Assembly: GCA_031841125.1 (NCBI GenBank)
Contig: CM063108.1
Location: 28,199,399 to 28,263,398 of the forward strand
Length of the DNA: 64,000 nt
Direction: 5' to 3'
From: Acanthococcus lagerstroemiae
Lineage: Eukaryota; Arthropoda; Insecta; Hemiptera; Eriococcidae
Position 1 is the stretch's first letter. Every line of letters starts with the position of its first letter. Below are positions 43,010-52,911 of the stretch, one piece after another. Position numbers and translations under genes: made by a program. Below the pieces are notes generated by a model. It had not been told where the DNA came from, ran no database searches, and saw only the letters and a program-made list of their open reading frames with translations.

Positions 43010-44948
43010 GTAGATATATCTGAGTAAAATTCGTCGGCTGGAAAAATATCTTTCAGTGGCTACACTGGATTCTCAGTCAATCTCTTTTGAAAGATCGAAA
43101 TTGCATGGGGTTATAAGTGTGCCTTTTGAGAACACTGGTTCATTCAAAGGAATTAAACTTTTTGATTAATACCAGCATACTACAAAGATACCGAATAGAA
43201 CCCAAGTTATTTCCAGTGCTCGAGAGCAAAACGAAAAATGGAGACTTTACTCATAGCCTGCCATGTTAGCACCGTCCACCAGTCTGAAAATTTTTGTATG
43301 GGTCTCTTATCTTGGGTCTTGAAGCATAGGGACGGGGGGCTTATTTTTAGCACAAAGAAACAGAGAGACATAAAAATAGATTGGCCGTGAGACGAGAAGA
43401 AAATAAAATATAATGCAGGGACTAGACAATATGAGAAGCCATCGAACTGCTATAGCTGTCTGCTTGTCCTTTCATCTCCTTAGTTGGAAGAAAAAAAGCA
43501 GAATTGCGATCTGCTAATATTTCCATAACTCATGGGTTTCCCACGTTCCTATATGTTCATTTGAATCCGTCCTATAAATCTTGGAAACGCGACCTAATAC
43601 TGTTGTATGGGATTTTGATTTTTGTACGAATGGAAGTACATTCATATTTATGTACGAGCTTGGGCTATTTATGTATAAAGTATCTGTTTTTAAAGACGTT
43701 CGTGTTCGTTTTTTGATGCACGAACATTAAAATGTTCCTTTATGACTATTTTATCGATGACAATGGAAAGAGATTCAGGAACGACTCACCTCAAAAAATT
43801 AATCCAACAACTTGACCTCCACCTTCGTGTTCTGCGTTAAAAAAATTTCAAGGTTGTTATTATGATGAATAAAAATACTAGATTACCCACTAACAGTTCA
43901 ATTCAAAAATTTAGAAATTTATGATTTATAAAATTTCGGTTTGATCCAATTTACCTCTAGCTTTAAATTTTTTCAATTTATTTGTAAATTCAATATTTAT
44001 GTTATTAAAAACCTGTTCTTCTCTTTTAAATTTCAAATTTAATTATAAATATTGAAAAGCGTGAAGCATCTCCAATTTTTTTATTAATTCTGAATATTTT
44101 TATTGTAGCTTGGAAAAGTTTCAGTTTTCTTTCCTAAGATTCTGTTAATTTTTGAATTTCATTGAAAATTTCATTGTTAGATAAAGTTTCAAATTAACTA
44201 TGTACAGTAAAGTTAAAAAATAACTTTGATACTTATTATATTTTATTTCTTACCCTTGTAATTTTTAATATGTATTTATGAGCTGAATTAGACTTTGAAT
44301 TTCCTGAACAGACTTTTAGATTTCTCAAATAAATTCAAAAATTACTAATGTTCTTTTTTAAAAGATAAATTTCAAGTTTTTTAAGATCCTTGATCGGTTT
44401 TGAAATATTTAGAAAACTGAAAATATTTAGCTAATGTAATTGATTTTTCGTAATGTTGATTGGCTCTTTTTTCGAGAAATATAAATATGAAAAAAAGTGA
44501 ATTTTCTCTTTGCAAAAATGAATGTAAGTAATTCAATAACAGATGCAAATAATGAGTCACTTCAAATTTCGAACAAATATTAATTGAACGTATGAATTAC
44601 AATACCTGCTAAGCGCCATTTTTTTCGAAATGCGTATGTTCTATGTGATGACCCTCACAAGTCCAAGGCCTAGAATTCTGTAAACCATGCAAGTGCCACC
44701 CAGTATCATACGCAGATCATTGATTTCACTTTATTAGTCTGATATGCGGTGTAAACTTGTTTTTTCCTCGCCTGTAAAATTTTTATTTTGGCGTTTAGCA
44801 AGTATAATTCACACATTCAGTTTATTCTACAAATGGCCTAAAATTGTTTGCTATGAAAATTGGGAAGATGAAAGGAAAAATTAATAAAATAAGTGAAGAA
44901 TTGAGGAGTTCTTGAGAAAAAAAAAATGGTAAACAAAAACATAAAGTA
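43010..44948. other. Very AT-rich spacer
   Basis: From about 43,840 to 44,600 the sequence is largely AT with recurring AAATTTCAAATTTAATT-like words, probably a decayed short repeat. No gene or element end supported. Confidence 0.4.
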
Positions 44949-45260
44949 CTACAAGTGGGTACGTTCGAGACACTTTCTAAAGGGTGCCACTTTTCCTGAG
45001 TATGTACTGTTGAAACCACTTTTCCTGAGCATTTGCTGTTGAAACCAAAACATTTTTGTAATCAGTTGAGGGTGTCACTTTTTAAAAAAATGTTGCAATT
45101 TTTTCGACGTAACATTTTTTTTTTAAAGTGACACCCTCAACTGATTACAAAAATGTTTTGGTTTCAACAGCAAATGCTTAGGAAAAGTGGTTTCCAACAG
45201 TAAATACTCAGGAAAAGTGGCACCCGTTACAAAGTGTCTCGAACGTATACCCACTTGTAG
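44949..45260. mobile_element. Foldback MITE, 312 bp, near-perfect palindrome
   Basis: The left end is CTACAAGTGGGTACGTTCGA. The reverse complement of the right end is CTACAAGTGGGTATACGTTC. The arms of about 145 bp agree almost throughout: GAGACACTTT, GGGTGCCACTTTTCCTGAGT, TTTGCTGTTGAAACCAAAAC, ATTTTTGTAATCAGTTGAGG, GTGTCACTTT. They meet around AATGTTGCAATTTTTTCGACGTAACATT. Within each arm CCACTTTTCCTGAG and TGCTGTTGAAACC occur twice. There is little divergence between arms, so insertion or gene conversion is probably recent. The target duplication is uncertain (TA or 3 bp). Confidence 0.9.
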
Positions 45261-46360
45261 TTAGAGTGTTGAAATGAAAAGCATTAGATAAATTGTAATT
45301 CTCGTTGTGGGATTTTATGTTTCTAAGTTTTCAAATTCTCAGGTTTCTCTGACGCGTCCTTCTTGTGAATTCTAATTTTTTTTTCCCCGATTTAGCCGCG
45401 TCGTGTATACAGCCTATTGGCTAGAGACATGGAACCTGTGTGCGTTACATTTTGGAGTAGTGATTTGTAGCTTTTAGGAATGATATGAGCTCCTCATTTA
45501 ATGTTTTTACGAAGACATGTATCTTACTAATGGGCCAGAAGGACATTGTTTATAAAAAACTGGGAACATGAAAAAAAAAAGTTTTTAAGTGCTTAAAGTA
45601 AGAAAATTTGGTTTAAAAAAATTAATTGTTGAAAATCGAAAGAATTAGATAAGTTGTTACTCGCATTCATGGATTTCCCATTTCTTTGTACAAGTTACTA
45701 TTTTATTCCCTTTCTCATGCACAACCTTTTTGTAAATTTTAAATTATTTTCTAATCTGATAATTTTCTCGTAAATATGCGATTTTGTGAAATGGTAACTG
45801 TCTGAAATCTCCACCTCGTTCATTATCATTTTTTATTTCACCTCCTTGAAAGTTTTAATTATTTTTTTAATAATTTTTGGTTGCATTACATTATTTAGAT
45901 CACCTTGTCGAAGTCGTGTGTACACTGAGCCTCCAACTTACAAGCTCGTAGCCAGCCTCTTGTATCAGAGGGTAAATGGTAACGTAGGAGGGTGGAAGTT
46001 TTGCGAGCAGAGCGAGGGGGAAAATGTCTTCTATTTCTTACCTATTTTGTTCATAATTAGCCAAACTTATTGTTTATTTATTCATTCAAATAGAATAACT
46101 ATCGACTTTTTGGGTATAAATGGGGCCACTGTCTCTATCTAAGAGATCTTTGGCCATTACTCGTGCATTAACCTTAGTGTCCTCTCCCAGCCTCACCTTT
46201 CCACCAATGGTGAATTACGTCTATTTCCATTGCATTTTTCAACCATGCAATTGTAAAAGGAGAATGCACCTTATTCATTACCTTGGAAACCTTCTAAAAG
46301 CTGAACAAATACATATTAAGTGCGATGATTGTAAAATTGAGCTCATTTTAAATGACAAAT
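45261..46360. other. Intergenic, AT-rich, nothing recognised
   Basis: The open frame near 45,846-46,142 lacks a recognisable domain. No element end found. Confidence 0.4.
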
Positions 46361-46646
46361 TCTGTTTTTTTAGTGTGTGCCAATTCACTTTTTTGTTTCT
46401 GTTGTCTATAGCGCTTTCGGTTGTTACGCCATCTTCAGTGGAGTTCCCTACTATTGACAGACTACACGACCACAGACAACCAATAGGAACACACACCAAT
46501 AGGTTCACTATATAATACTACACATTGCTTTTGTACAGGACCAATAGAAAGAAATGGTGAGGAACTCCACTGAATATGGAGTAACAGACGAAAGCGCTAT
46601 GGACAACAGAAACAAAAAAGTGAATTGGCCCACCCTAAAATCAGAA
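46361..46646. mobile_element. MITE with ~95-bp inverted repeats
   Basis: The left arm reads TCTGTTTTTTTAGTGTGTGC, then CAATTCACTTTTTTGTTTCT, then GTTGTCTATAGCGCTTTCGG and ATCTTCAGTGGAGTTCC. The reverse complement of the right arm reads TTCTGATTTTAGGGTGGGCC, then the same CAATTCACTTTTTTGTTTCT, GTTGTCCATAGCGCTTTCGT and ATATTCAGTGGAGTTCC. The loop is about 90 bp. No coding capacity. It lies immediately downstream of a candidate splice donor of the exon at 46,666. Confidence 0.85.
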
Positions 46647-46665
46647 TATTACTAAGTTCACTCAC

Positions 46666-46835
46666 ACTCCAACATGGACACTTAAATGACAAATATTCAC
46701 ATTGTCAACGGTCAACTCAGGCATGTAGCGTGTCCACTTTTCCACGAGGGCAATCACTTCTTCAATGGTGGGGAGGCAGCCACTTGCAAAGTTCACGCCT
46801 AAAAGACAAGCAAGCCCAAAAAAAAAAAAGGCCAT
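46666..46835 (-). CDS. Candidate first coding exon of a secreted protein (tentative)
   Basis: On the minus strand an ATG at 46,835 opens MAFFFFGLACLLGVNFASGC, a convincing signal peptide with likely cleavage after ASG. Then come LPTIEEVIALVEKWTRYMPE, LTVDNVNICHLSVHVG. The exon would end at a strong 5' splice donor (GT|GTGAGTG, 46,661-46,667); read through, the frame stops two codons later. About 95 bp upstream on the same strand is CATTTTATACAG, a possible TATA box. The T12 run encodes the FFFF segment and is prone to length change. I do not recognise the protein and cannot locate the next exon, since a MITE follows at once. It could be a chance ORF. Confidence 0.3.
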
Positions 46836-46929
46836 AGTCTTCCTACTAGTAGGGGAAGTCTGCTCAGGAGGGTAGTATCCAAAATTCACGAGCCTGAGTT
46901 AGCTATATTATTCACATGTCAGAAATGGC

Positions 46930-48000
46930 TACTGTATAAAATGCCCACTGCCAAGGTACCCTTCAGCTCTCAGGTGCTAATTCGATCAGTTTTTATGACT
47001 TGCCCCAACGTAGTAAAACTACGTTTGGATCAATTATTTTACCCTTCAACTGTCTGGTAACTTGGAAAACATTTTCGTCCATCTCGTCGGATGTTGTAGA
47101 ACGAATACACCGGCCGCTCAATCCGCGTTCGGTTACGTCGAATAAATCAACGACGCTACCGAAAAGCGGACTTTTATGGTCTTCATAAACGTCGGACATC
47201 GAAAACATATTAGAAAAAAGAATAGCGGACGAGACAAAAAGGCCGAGAAGAAGACGGCTACTCAAACTGTATACAAAATGCAGGCCTTTGTTTATTTTAG
47301 CTCCGCGATGAGAAGAATTTTTATGCCTACGTGAACAAGCGGCCTTTCCTTTCGGTTATTACCGCCAGATGACGCATTCCCAAGAACTCACCTTAAGTAT
47401 CCGTTCGCTCGTTGCCGTCGACCTCGCCTCGTCCTTGTTGGTACAGTTCGTACCACCGTTCTGCCCCCTGCCCCTCTTTTTCGTGCAACTTTTCAACAAC
47501 AAAAAAACAGCAGTATTTTATTACTAACGAGATCTCGTGTTATTTTTGTTTTGTTTTCGCATCAGCCGTGTACGGAGCGTTGTTCGTCTCCTTTTCTAAC
47601 CCTTTTATGTTTATAGAAAAAGTTTTTATCGCCGTTTCGATGTCCATTTAGTCTTCACGCGGCTTAGCCGAATGGAAACGCGGCACGCTCGTCGAGCTTT
47701 TTCTCTTTCCAAATCTTCACGACGTTTCTTAAATCCTTTAATTTTCCGTTCGCGAACAATTCCTCGCCGTTCGCTCGTAAAATTAACCAATATCGCCGTC
47801 CTTAGCCTTTTTTTCTCGCTCATATCTGCGACTCGAGAATCCGCAGGGATGTCAACTCGTAAGTTATAATTGCGAATGGTATATAGATTGTTCGCGCTAC
47901 CTGGCATTTTTACGACGTACGTGAAACTTCAGCCCCGACTCATCCTCCACGGTGGGTAATGTTGCCTGTTTTAGGATGGAGTGACTGGACATATTGACTG
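46930..48000. other. CpG-rich stretch with a low-confidence minus-strand ORF
   Basis: A minus-strand frame from the ATG near 47,207 encodes about 71 codons ending LLRWGKS at 46,993 (MFSMSDVYEDHKSPLFGSVV, then DLFDVTERGLSGRCIRSTTS). Its composition looks coding-like, but no family is recognised. A second frame at 47,626-47,907 is rich in K/R/E. I cannot support either as a gene. The region keeps many CpGs and lacks repeats. Confidence 0.25.
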
Positions 48001-48599
48001 AGGAATGCAAGTTGATGACTCGTCGGGATACAGAAAGGGTTGAGAGAGAGAGGGGGGGATTCATTTAAAGCGGAAGCACTTAGCTAGTTGAGCTTTTTTA
48101 AATGTTAGAGAAGTAGGTTATGCTTAGACGGGAGGCAATGGGTGAGCTAAAATAATATACGACTAATGAGCGAATAAGCCGACGTACAAAGGAAAATGTA
48201 GTTAGTAAGCAAATCCATAACAGACACACCGACAGACAGACCAAGAGAAAGAAGAAACACTGCCTCCACCTACACTTCGCCTACCCTAAAAATATAAATC
48301 CTCAATCTGACAAACAGATAGAAAGATGAATATACAGCCAGCTAATCATCCAGTCCGACCAATAGAAAGGTGGCTAGAAATCTAATATAGGAGTCCCAGT
48401 GCTTACTCTGCGTAATTCCAAAATGAAAATCGGGAGTTCTGTGGAGAGCTTGAGTAGTTATAGGAACATAATTATATATTCTACGCAACAAGGTGATCTA
48501 CAAGAAAGATTTTTGTTTTGTATGTTGATGATAACTTCAACAAAAAATTATTAATTTTAGCATAAAAATAATAAGTGATAAGTTTTATTTAATTTGTAA
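48001..48599. other. Intergenic, nothing recognised
   Basis: Contains a short GAGAGAGAGAGG run near 48,041 and GACAGACAGAC-type sequence near 48,228. No gene seen. Confidence 0.4.
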
Positions 48600-49390
48600 G
48601 TTTTGCTCAATTGGATGAACGTTTAGGAAGACCTAAATATTATTTAAGGATCTTTCAGGCTTGATTAAAATTTATTAGAATACGTCCAGACTCGTGTTAA
48701 AATCTTAAAGAACTTCTGTGGGTCCCTTGACGATATGTTTCACAATCCTCAAGATTCCGCTAAGTATGTTCAAGATTCTTTAACACACTTTTAGACATGC
48801 TTCATACTCGAAACTCATCCAAACTGGTTTATCCAATAAAGACTCATCGATATTCCGCCCTCAAGGCAGGTCCATAGCGTCAAGGGGTAAATAAAAGAAC
48901 TGCTCTCCTTCTCTTAGCCGACAGTGTGCCCCATTCTATCTAACAGAATGGTCAGGACTTTTTTTTTTTTTTTCTTGTGGTAAGGGACGTGGAATTTGCG
49001 CTAGTTGACCTACCTCAAGGTAGCATCCCAAAACGTAGTAATACAGCTATTTTGGTTATGAGTACATTAGTTTCGGCACCAAAGTTGTAAGAGTGCTTTA
49101 TTGGTAGACTTTTCAGCGAATAGACTATCGTAGACCTGACCGAAACTTTTTACTTCTTTTTCAAACTTGTTTAAGACTTTTACATACTCTTTAAAACTTC
49201 TCACGGACTCATTACGATATTCATAAAACTATTTCAGACACGTTTAATATTCTTACAGCCAGACTTTAAACACTACCTGAAACTTTTCCAAGAGTGTTTG
49301 AACTTCTTTAAGGCTTCATTAAGGCTTGCTGAACTATTTCGAGCGCTTCTAGACGCTTCCGGACATATTTAAGTTCGTTGACCATCGTCG
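48600..49390. repeat. Decayed short-period array, left arm (AAGACTTNTTNAGACTY)
   Basis: Repeated words such as TTTAAGACTTTTACATACTC, CTTTAAAACTTCTCACGGAC and ACTTCTTTAAGGCTTCATTA occur roughly every 20-25 bp. The orientation is opposite to that of the related words at 50.9-51.3 kb, suggesting one decayed foldback of about 2.7 kb with the intervening elements as later arrivals. Interrupted by unrelated sequence, including a T13 run near 48,961. Confidence 0.45.
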
Positions 49391-49439
49391 ATGAATAAAA
49401 TCCGTCACTCTATTGAGTAGAGAGAATCTGGTCGAAACA

Positions 49440-50035
49440 GGGTCGTACCGAAGAATTTTTCCAGGAGGTGGGGGGGAGGCAAAAATTGTGAAAGTCCCAA
49501 GTTACTGAACTCAAAATTCCCTAGTATCGAAGCTTAAAAAATCTGTTGACTTGTTGGATTTTTCCAACTGACTCAACTCTCTTTCCCTTATATCGCACAA
49601 GTGTGGTTTTTTCGGCCCCTCGGTTTCCTCAGTTCTCAATTTATAATTTTCATTTGCCACCTGCGAACCTGTACGCCCCTCGCCCTTTCGCTTTGCCTTG
49701 CTCTGGTGCCTGTCTCCCCCTCCCTCTTTCGGTCATCCTTTCCTTCCTCTTTATTCCACACCCTTCGTTTGAAAAGTTTTTTTTTGTTCTTAAGAATTTT
49801 ATTGTACCTACGGCCCCCCTCCCAACAGAACCCTCGGGCACCTGTTGGGGGGACTCAAATATAAATAAATAAAATAAAAACTTAATTCCTAGGTATCGAA
49901 GCAAAAAAAAAAAACTTTTGACTTGTTGGATTTTCCCAACTCCATCTGACTGAAATGGCAAATTTCCCCAACTGCTGAGTGAAAAATTTCCTACATGGAA
50001 GGGGGTAAGCCCCCATAACGGTACGTCCTTGGGTC
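49440..50035 (+). repeat. G-rich dispersed repeat family, copy 2 (split)
   Basis: 49,441-49,575 reads GGGTCGTACCGAAGAATTTT, then CCAGGAGGTGGGGGGGAGGC, then TGTTGACTTGTTGGATTTTT. 49,885-50,035 repeats part of this (CCTAGGTATCGAAGC, then TTGACTTGTTGGATTTTCCC) and adds GGCAAATTTCCCCAACTGCT and AAATTTCCTACATGGAAGGG. Both halves align to the copy at 36.07-36.38 kb (minus strand). Between them lies a LINE 3' end. The repeated ~60 bp at both sides means this is not a simple insertion with a short target duplication. Confidence 0.6.
49580..49882 (+). mobile_element. LINE 3'-UTR fragment with (AATA)n tail
   Basis: Pyrimidine-rich sequence leads to ACGGCCCCCCTCCCAACAGA, then CACCTGTTGGGGGGACTCAA, then a tail ATATAAATAAATAAAATAAA at 49,858-49,877. 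A GC-rich stem (CCCCTCCCAACAG with CTGTTGGGGGG) just before an A-rich tail is common at 3' ends of insect non-LTR elements and could be the RT recognition structure. No coding part remains visible. Confidence 0.55.
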
Positions 50036-50189
50036 GAAAGAGTCAAAGAATTTGAGCAACTTGGCACTTATTCCGAGGGGCATTTGAAGATTTTCTGGAT
50101 ATATAGCCTTTCCAGAACTCTTCCATACACATTGAAAGCGTTTCAGAAATCTTCAAAACATCTTTATAACTCGCTAAGGCTCTAAGGCT

Positions 50190-50470
50190 TTTTAAAGCAA
50201 CCCTGTCGAGAGGGAGTGGAGAAAGGGGGAAATACCCGGGCCTAGACTTTCAGGAGGGCCCGATATTTTTAAAAGACCTGAATTTCAACACTTACGGCTA
50301 CATCGTACTGTACATCAAATCAGCAATCGCTCCTTACCATGAGAGAAACCTCTTATCTCGTAGCTTATAATTTTTTCCATCTGACAAAAGAAAAAAATGA
50401 GCTGGAAGGAGAGGGGCGCGTGGAAATTCTCCCCATGCCTTCTTTTTCTCTTTACGGGGCGGTTTTAAAG
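50190..50470. mobile_element. hAT-like non-autonomous element, family 2 copy 2 (8-bp TSD)
   Basis: The body is 50,198-50,462 (265 bp) with perfect 8-bp duplications TTTTAAAG at 50,190-50,197 and 50,463-50,470. The left end is CAACCCTGTCGAGAGGGAGT. The body aligns with the reverse complement of the copy at 7.71-7.97 kb, for example GACTTTCAGGAGGGCCCGAT, TACATCAAATCAGCAATCGC and GAGAGAAACCTCTTATCTCG. It landed inside the decayed short-period array. No transposase. Confidence 0.85.
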
Positions 50471-50474
50471 ACTC

Positions 50475-51300
50475 TATCAGGCCTGTTTAAAAATCTTCAG
50501 GACTTCCTGGACACATCCAGAAGGGGCTTAAAGATTACTGCGCGTGTGAAAAAGTTTTCGGAGAGTTACAGCAAGTATTACAAAAGTCGTAAAGGATCTT
50601 TATGAATTCTCAACTATACTGCAAGTATCTCAAAAAATTTGCATCAATCCGACTTGCACAGTGACAAAATATTTCTGTTATTTGTCCACTTGTTAGCAAG
50701 AAGTTTGCGTTTTAAGGATGATGTTGATGAAATCCAAAGCAGACGTTTTCGAGGTAACATTTTTGGCAATCCCTTGCCAATTCGGCAGTTTTTGGTCATG
50801 TACAAACTATTTATTTGGCAATTTGTAGAATAGTATGGCAAGTTCATCAGCATTTTTTTCCCACTGAGCCAATCGTAAAGTCTGGTAAAATCGGCAGGGT
50901 AAGTTTACACAAGTATGAGAGTCCTGAAAGGAAGCGTCTAGAACACGTCTTGATGGACCTAAATAAGTGAAACTGAAACAATCTTGAAAGAGTTTTGTAT
51001 GTATGTATTTGCAGGCATCTTCTACTGAGAAGGTGGCCCCTCAAAATCATGTGTGCAGACCAACAATAACAATGATAATAACAATACTAATGATGACAAC
51101 GTTATTACAATGAAAATATTATTCGCTATCCGTAAGGGTCGATCTTCTTCTTCCTCTTGGGGGTTTACCAAATCAGAATGAACTTTTGAAAAGTCTGAAA
51201 GAGTCTTAAGCAGGCCTGAAATAGAAACGCGTTGATAAAAGTATTGGAAAGTCTTGAAGAAGTTCTGGGGCAATTTAAACACGTCGTGAAGAAATTGAGG
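50475..51300. repeat. Decayed short-period array, right arm
   Basis: Words such as TTTTGAAAAGTCTGAAAGAG, TATTGGAAAGTCTTGAAGAA and ACTGAAACAATCTTGAAAGA (from about 50,900 to 51,290) are complementary in type to those at 48.6-49.4 kb. Near 50,475-50,510 the left-arm type still prevails (AAAAATCTTCAGGACTTCCT). Much of 50,600-50,880 is unrelated sequence. Confidence 0.4.
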
Positions 51301-51679
51301 AAACTATTTTCAATCAAGTTTGAAGGACACAGTGTTCTAACTATTCCGAACTATCACCGAAACAAAAATTTATGAAAATTTCCCGGTGATGATTTGCACA
51401 TGTCATGATAATCAAAATGCAACTTCTTAAGTGTATCATCAAAATTCCAACTTTTTGTTTTATCGTTCCAACACATTGTAATTTAGTTTTACGTATTATT
51501 TACTCACCGTGAGAAACCGAGTCCAAATCTCACATTTTCATTTTGGTTGACGATAAACCTCAGTCCCTCTCCTACTTATGCAACACCTTAGGCTATTAAT
51601 AGATCTTATACAAGGTGTCTAGAGGAATACGTTCCCATCTTTGTTTTCAGCCGCAAAATCAGATCGAGTTGCGACGAGG
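51301..51679. other. Intergenic, nothing recognised
   Basis: AT-rich; no gene or element end supported. Confidence 0.4.
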
Positions 51680-51945
51680 TAAAATTTCAATTTAATAATG
51701 TCATCTTGCGTTTTGAGCAAAAACATTTTCTGTTCGTATTTTTCAGAAGGTGGGCTGGAACTTCCCAACGGCTATGAATTTTCAAATGAAATGATATCAT
51801 CAAATAACGTCTCCCGTCTCTTAATAAGGGGTTCTTGAACCGCTGATTACTAGTATGTTGTCGGATTTTGATTCGACCCCAATGGGGCCTCAAAGTATTG
51901 AAAGGAGGAGTTTCTGGGTCGCTGATTTCGAAAAGTTCATCAAAT
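51680..51945 (-). repeat. GGATC...AAATCAGCG family, reverse-oriented units
   Basis: On the minus strand: TTTTCGAAATCAGCGACCCA (51,934-51,915), then GGGGTCGAATCAAAATCCGA, then GTAATCAGCGGTTCAAGAAC. Two units about 100 bp apart are visible. Orientation is opposite to the units at 52.38-52.56 kb. Confidence 0.6.
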
Positions 51946-52333
51946 GTGACCTGGAATCATGAAATGTGCCTCTCGTGCGAAAACAGGTTTCGAGATAAAT
52001 GAGTGTAGAAATGGGAAGGTGGTAGTGGTGCGCACAGATGTACATAGTGTGTACATGTGTGGTAATGCGTTTCCGCGTTGCTATGACAACCGCGTTTCGA
52101 ATTCTTGTTCTCTGTCATTCTTATGGACCCGTTTCACACAACACCACGTAAACGGATATTTTTAAACTTTTGATGTAATTTTTAAATGCAGTTTGTGCAA
52201 AAACTAATGAAGATAACTAGCTGCGATTTGTTTCATTCAAAAGAACGTGATTTTTTCTATATAAGAATTGTCGAGAAAGTGGAAAATGATTTTTTGACAT
52301 CAAAGGCACATTTCATGATTCCGGATCACAAAT
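51942..52333. mobile_element. TIR element, 384 bp, probable 4-bp TSD
   Basis: The left end at 51,946 is GTGACCTGGAATCATGAAAT followed by GTGCCTC. The reverse complement of the right end (52,329) is GTGATCCGGAATCATGAAAT followed by GTGCCTT. The ends agree over about 27 bp with two mismatches. AAAT occurs on both sides (51,942-51,945 and 52,330-52,333), a possible 4-bp duplication. The interior contains TGTACATAGTGTGTACATGT and CTTTTGATGTAATTTTTAAA, no transposase. Superfamily not determined. Confidence 0.75.
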
Positions 52334-52640
52334 GTTTAATTCGGCTCTAACGTAAGTCCTCTGTCCATTTCAACACCGATATTTAAGTGTTGGAACCCAA
52401 ATCAGAAATCTGATACAATTTCTGAAATCGGCGATCCAGAAAATCCTGTTTTCAGTTGATCAAAAATTGTATGTATTAGATATTTGGAATAATCGACCTA
52501 AAAACTCCCAATTTCGATATGTGGTTTGATACATTTTCATTTAAATGTCTGAAGTTGGCACAACGGTCTAACTCCTCTCTTGGAAGGGGGGGGGGGGTTC
52601 TCGTTTAACAAGAAACTAGACGTTATCAAATTCAGATCTA
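52334..52640 (+). repeat. GGATC...AAATCAGCG family units
   Basis: CCCAAATCAGAAATCTGATA (52,398) is followed by TTTCTGAAATCGGCGATCCA and, about 90 bp on, GATATTTGGAATAATCGACC and TGTGGTTTGATACATTTTCA. A G11 run is at about 52,587-52,597. The Jockey-like element was inserted just downstream. Confidence 0.55.
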
Positions 52641-52911
52641 GTTCTTTCGCCCTTTTTTTTTTTTTTTTTTTTTTAATAGTTTATTACATGAACTGCATAA
52701 CGATACATTTACACGTAAGGATAAAAATGCATTTACATGAATTTACCGTGAGCGGGCATTCCCGCTGACCGTAAAGAAGATAACGTTGACTTGTTATTTG
52801 TACAGGGATGACGATACAGAGTCTTAACGATTAATGGTAAATAACTTGGCGGTAAATAGGATCAATACGATACAGTGTACGACCTAATTAGGGTTGATAA
52901 TTACGGTAGAG

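Noticed and set aside
46278..46515. ORFs on both strands over the MITE
   Set aside because: They lie within the inverted repeats of the 46.36-46.65 kb MITE.
47626..47907. 93-codon basic ORF on the minus strand
   Set aside because: K/R/E-rich composition without a known domain; opposite-strand frames are also open, so it is not distinguishable from chance.
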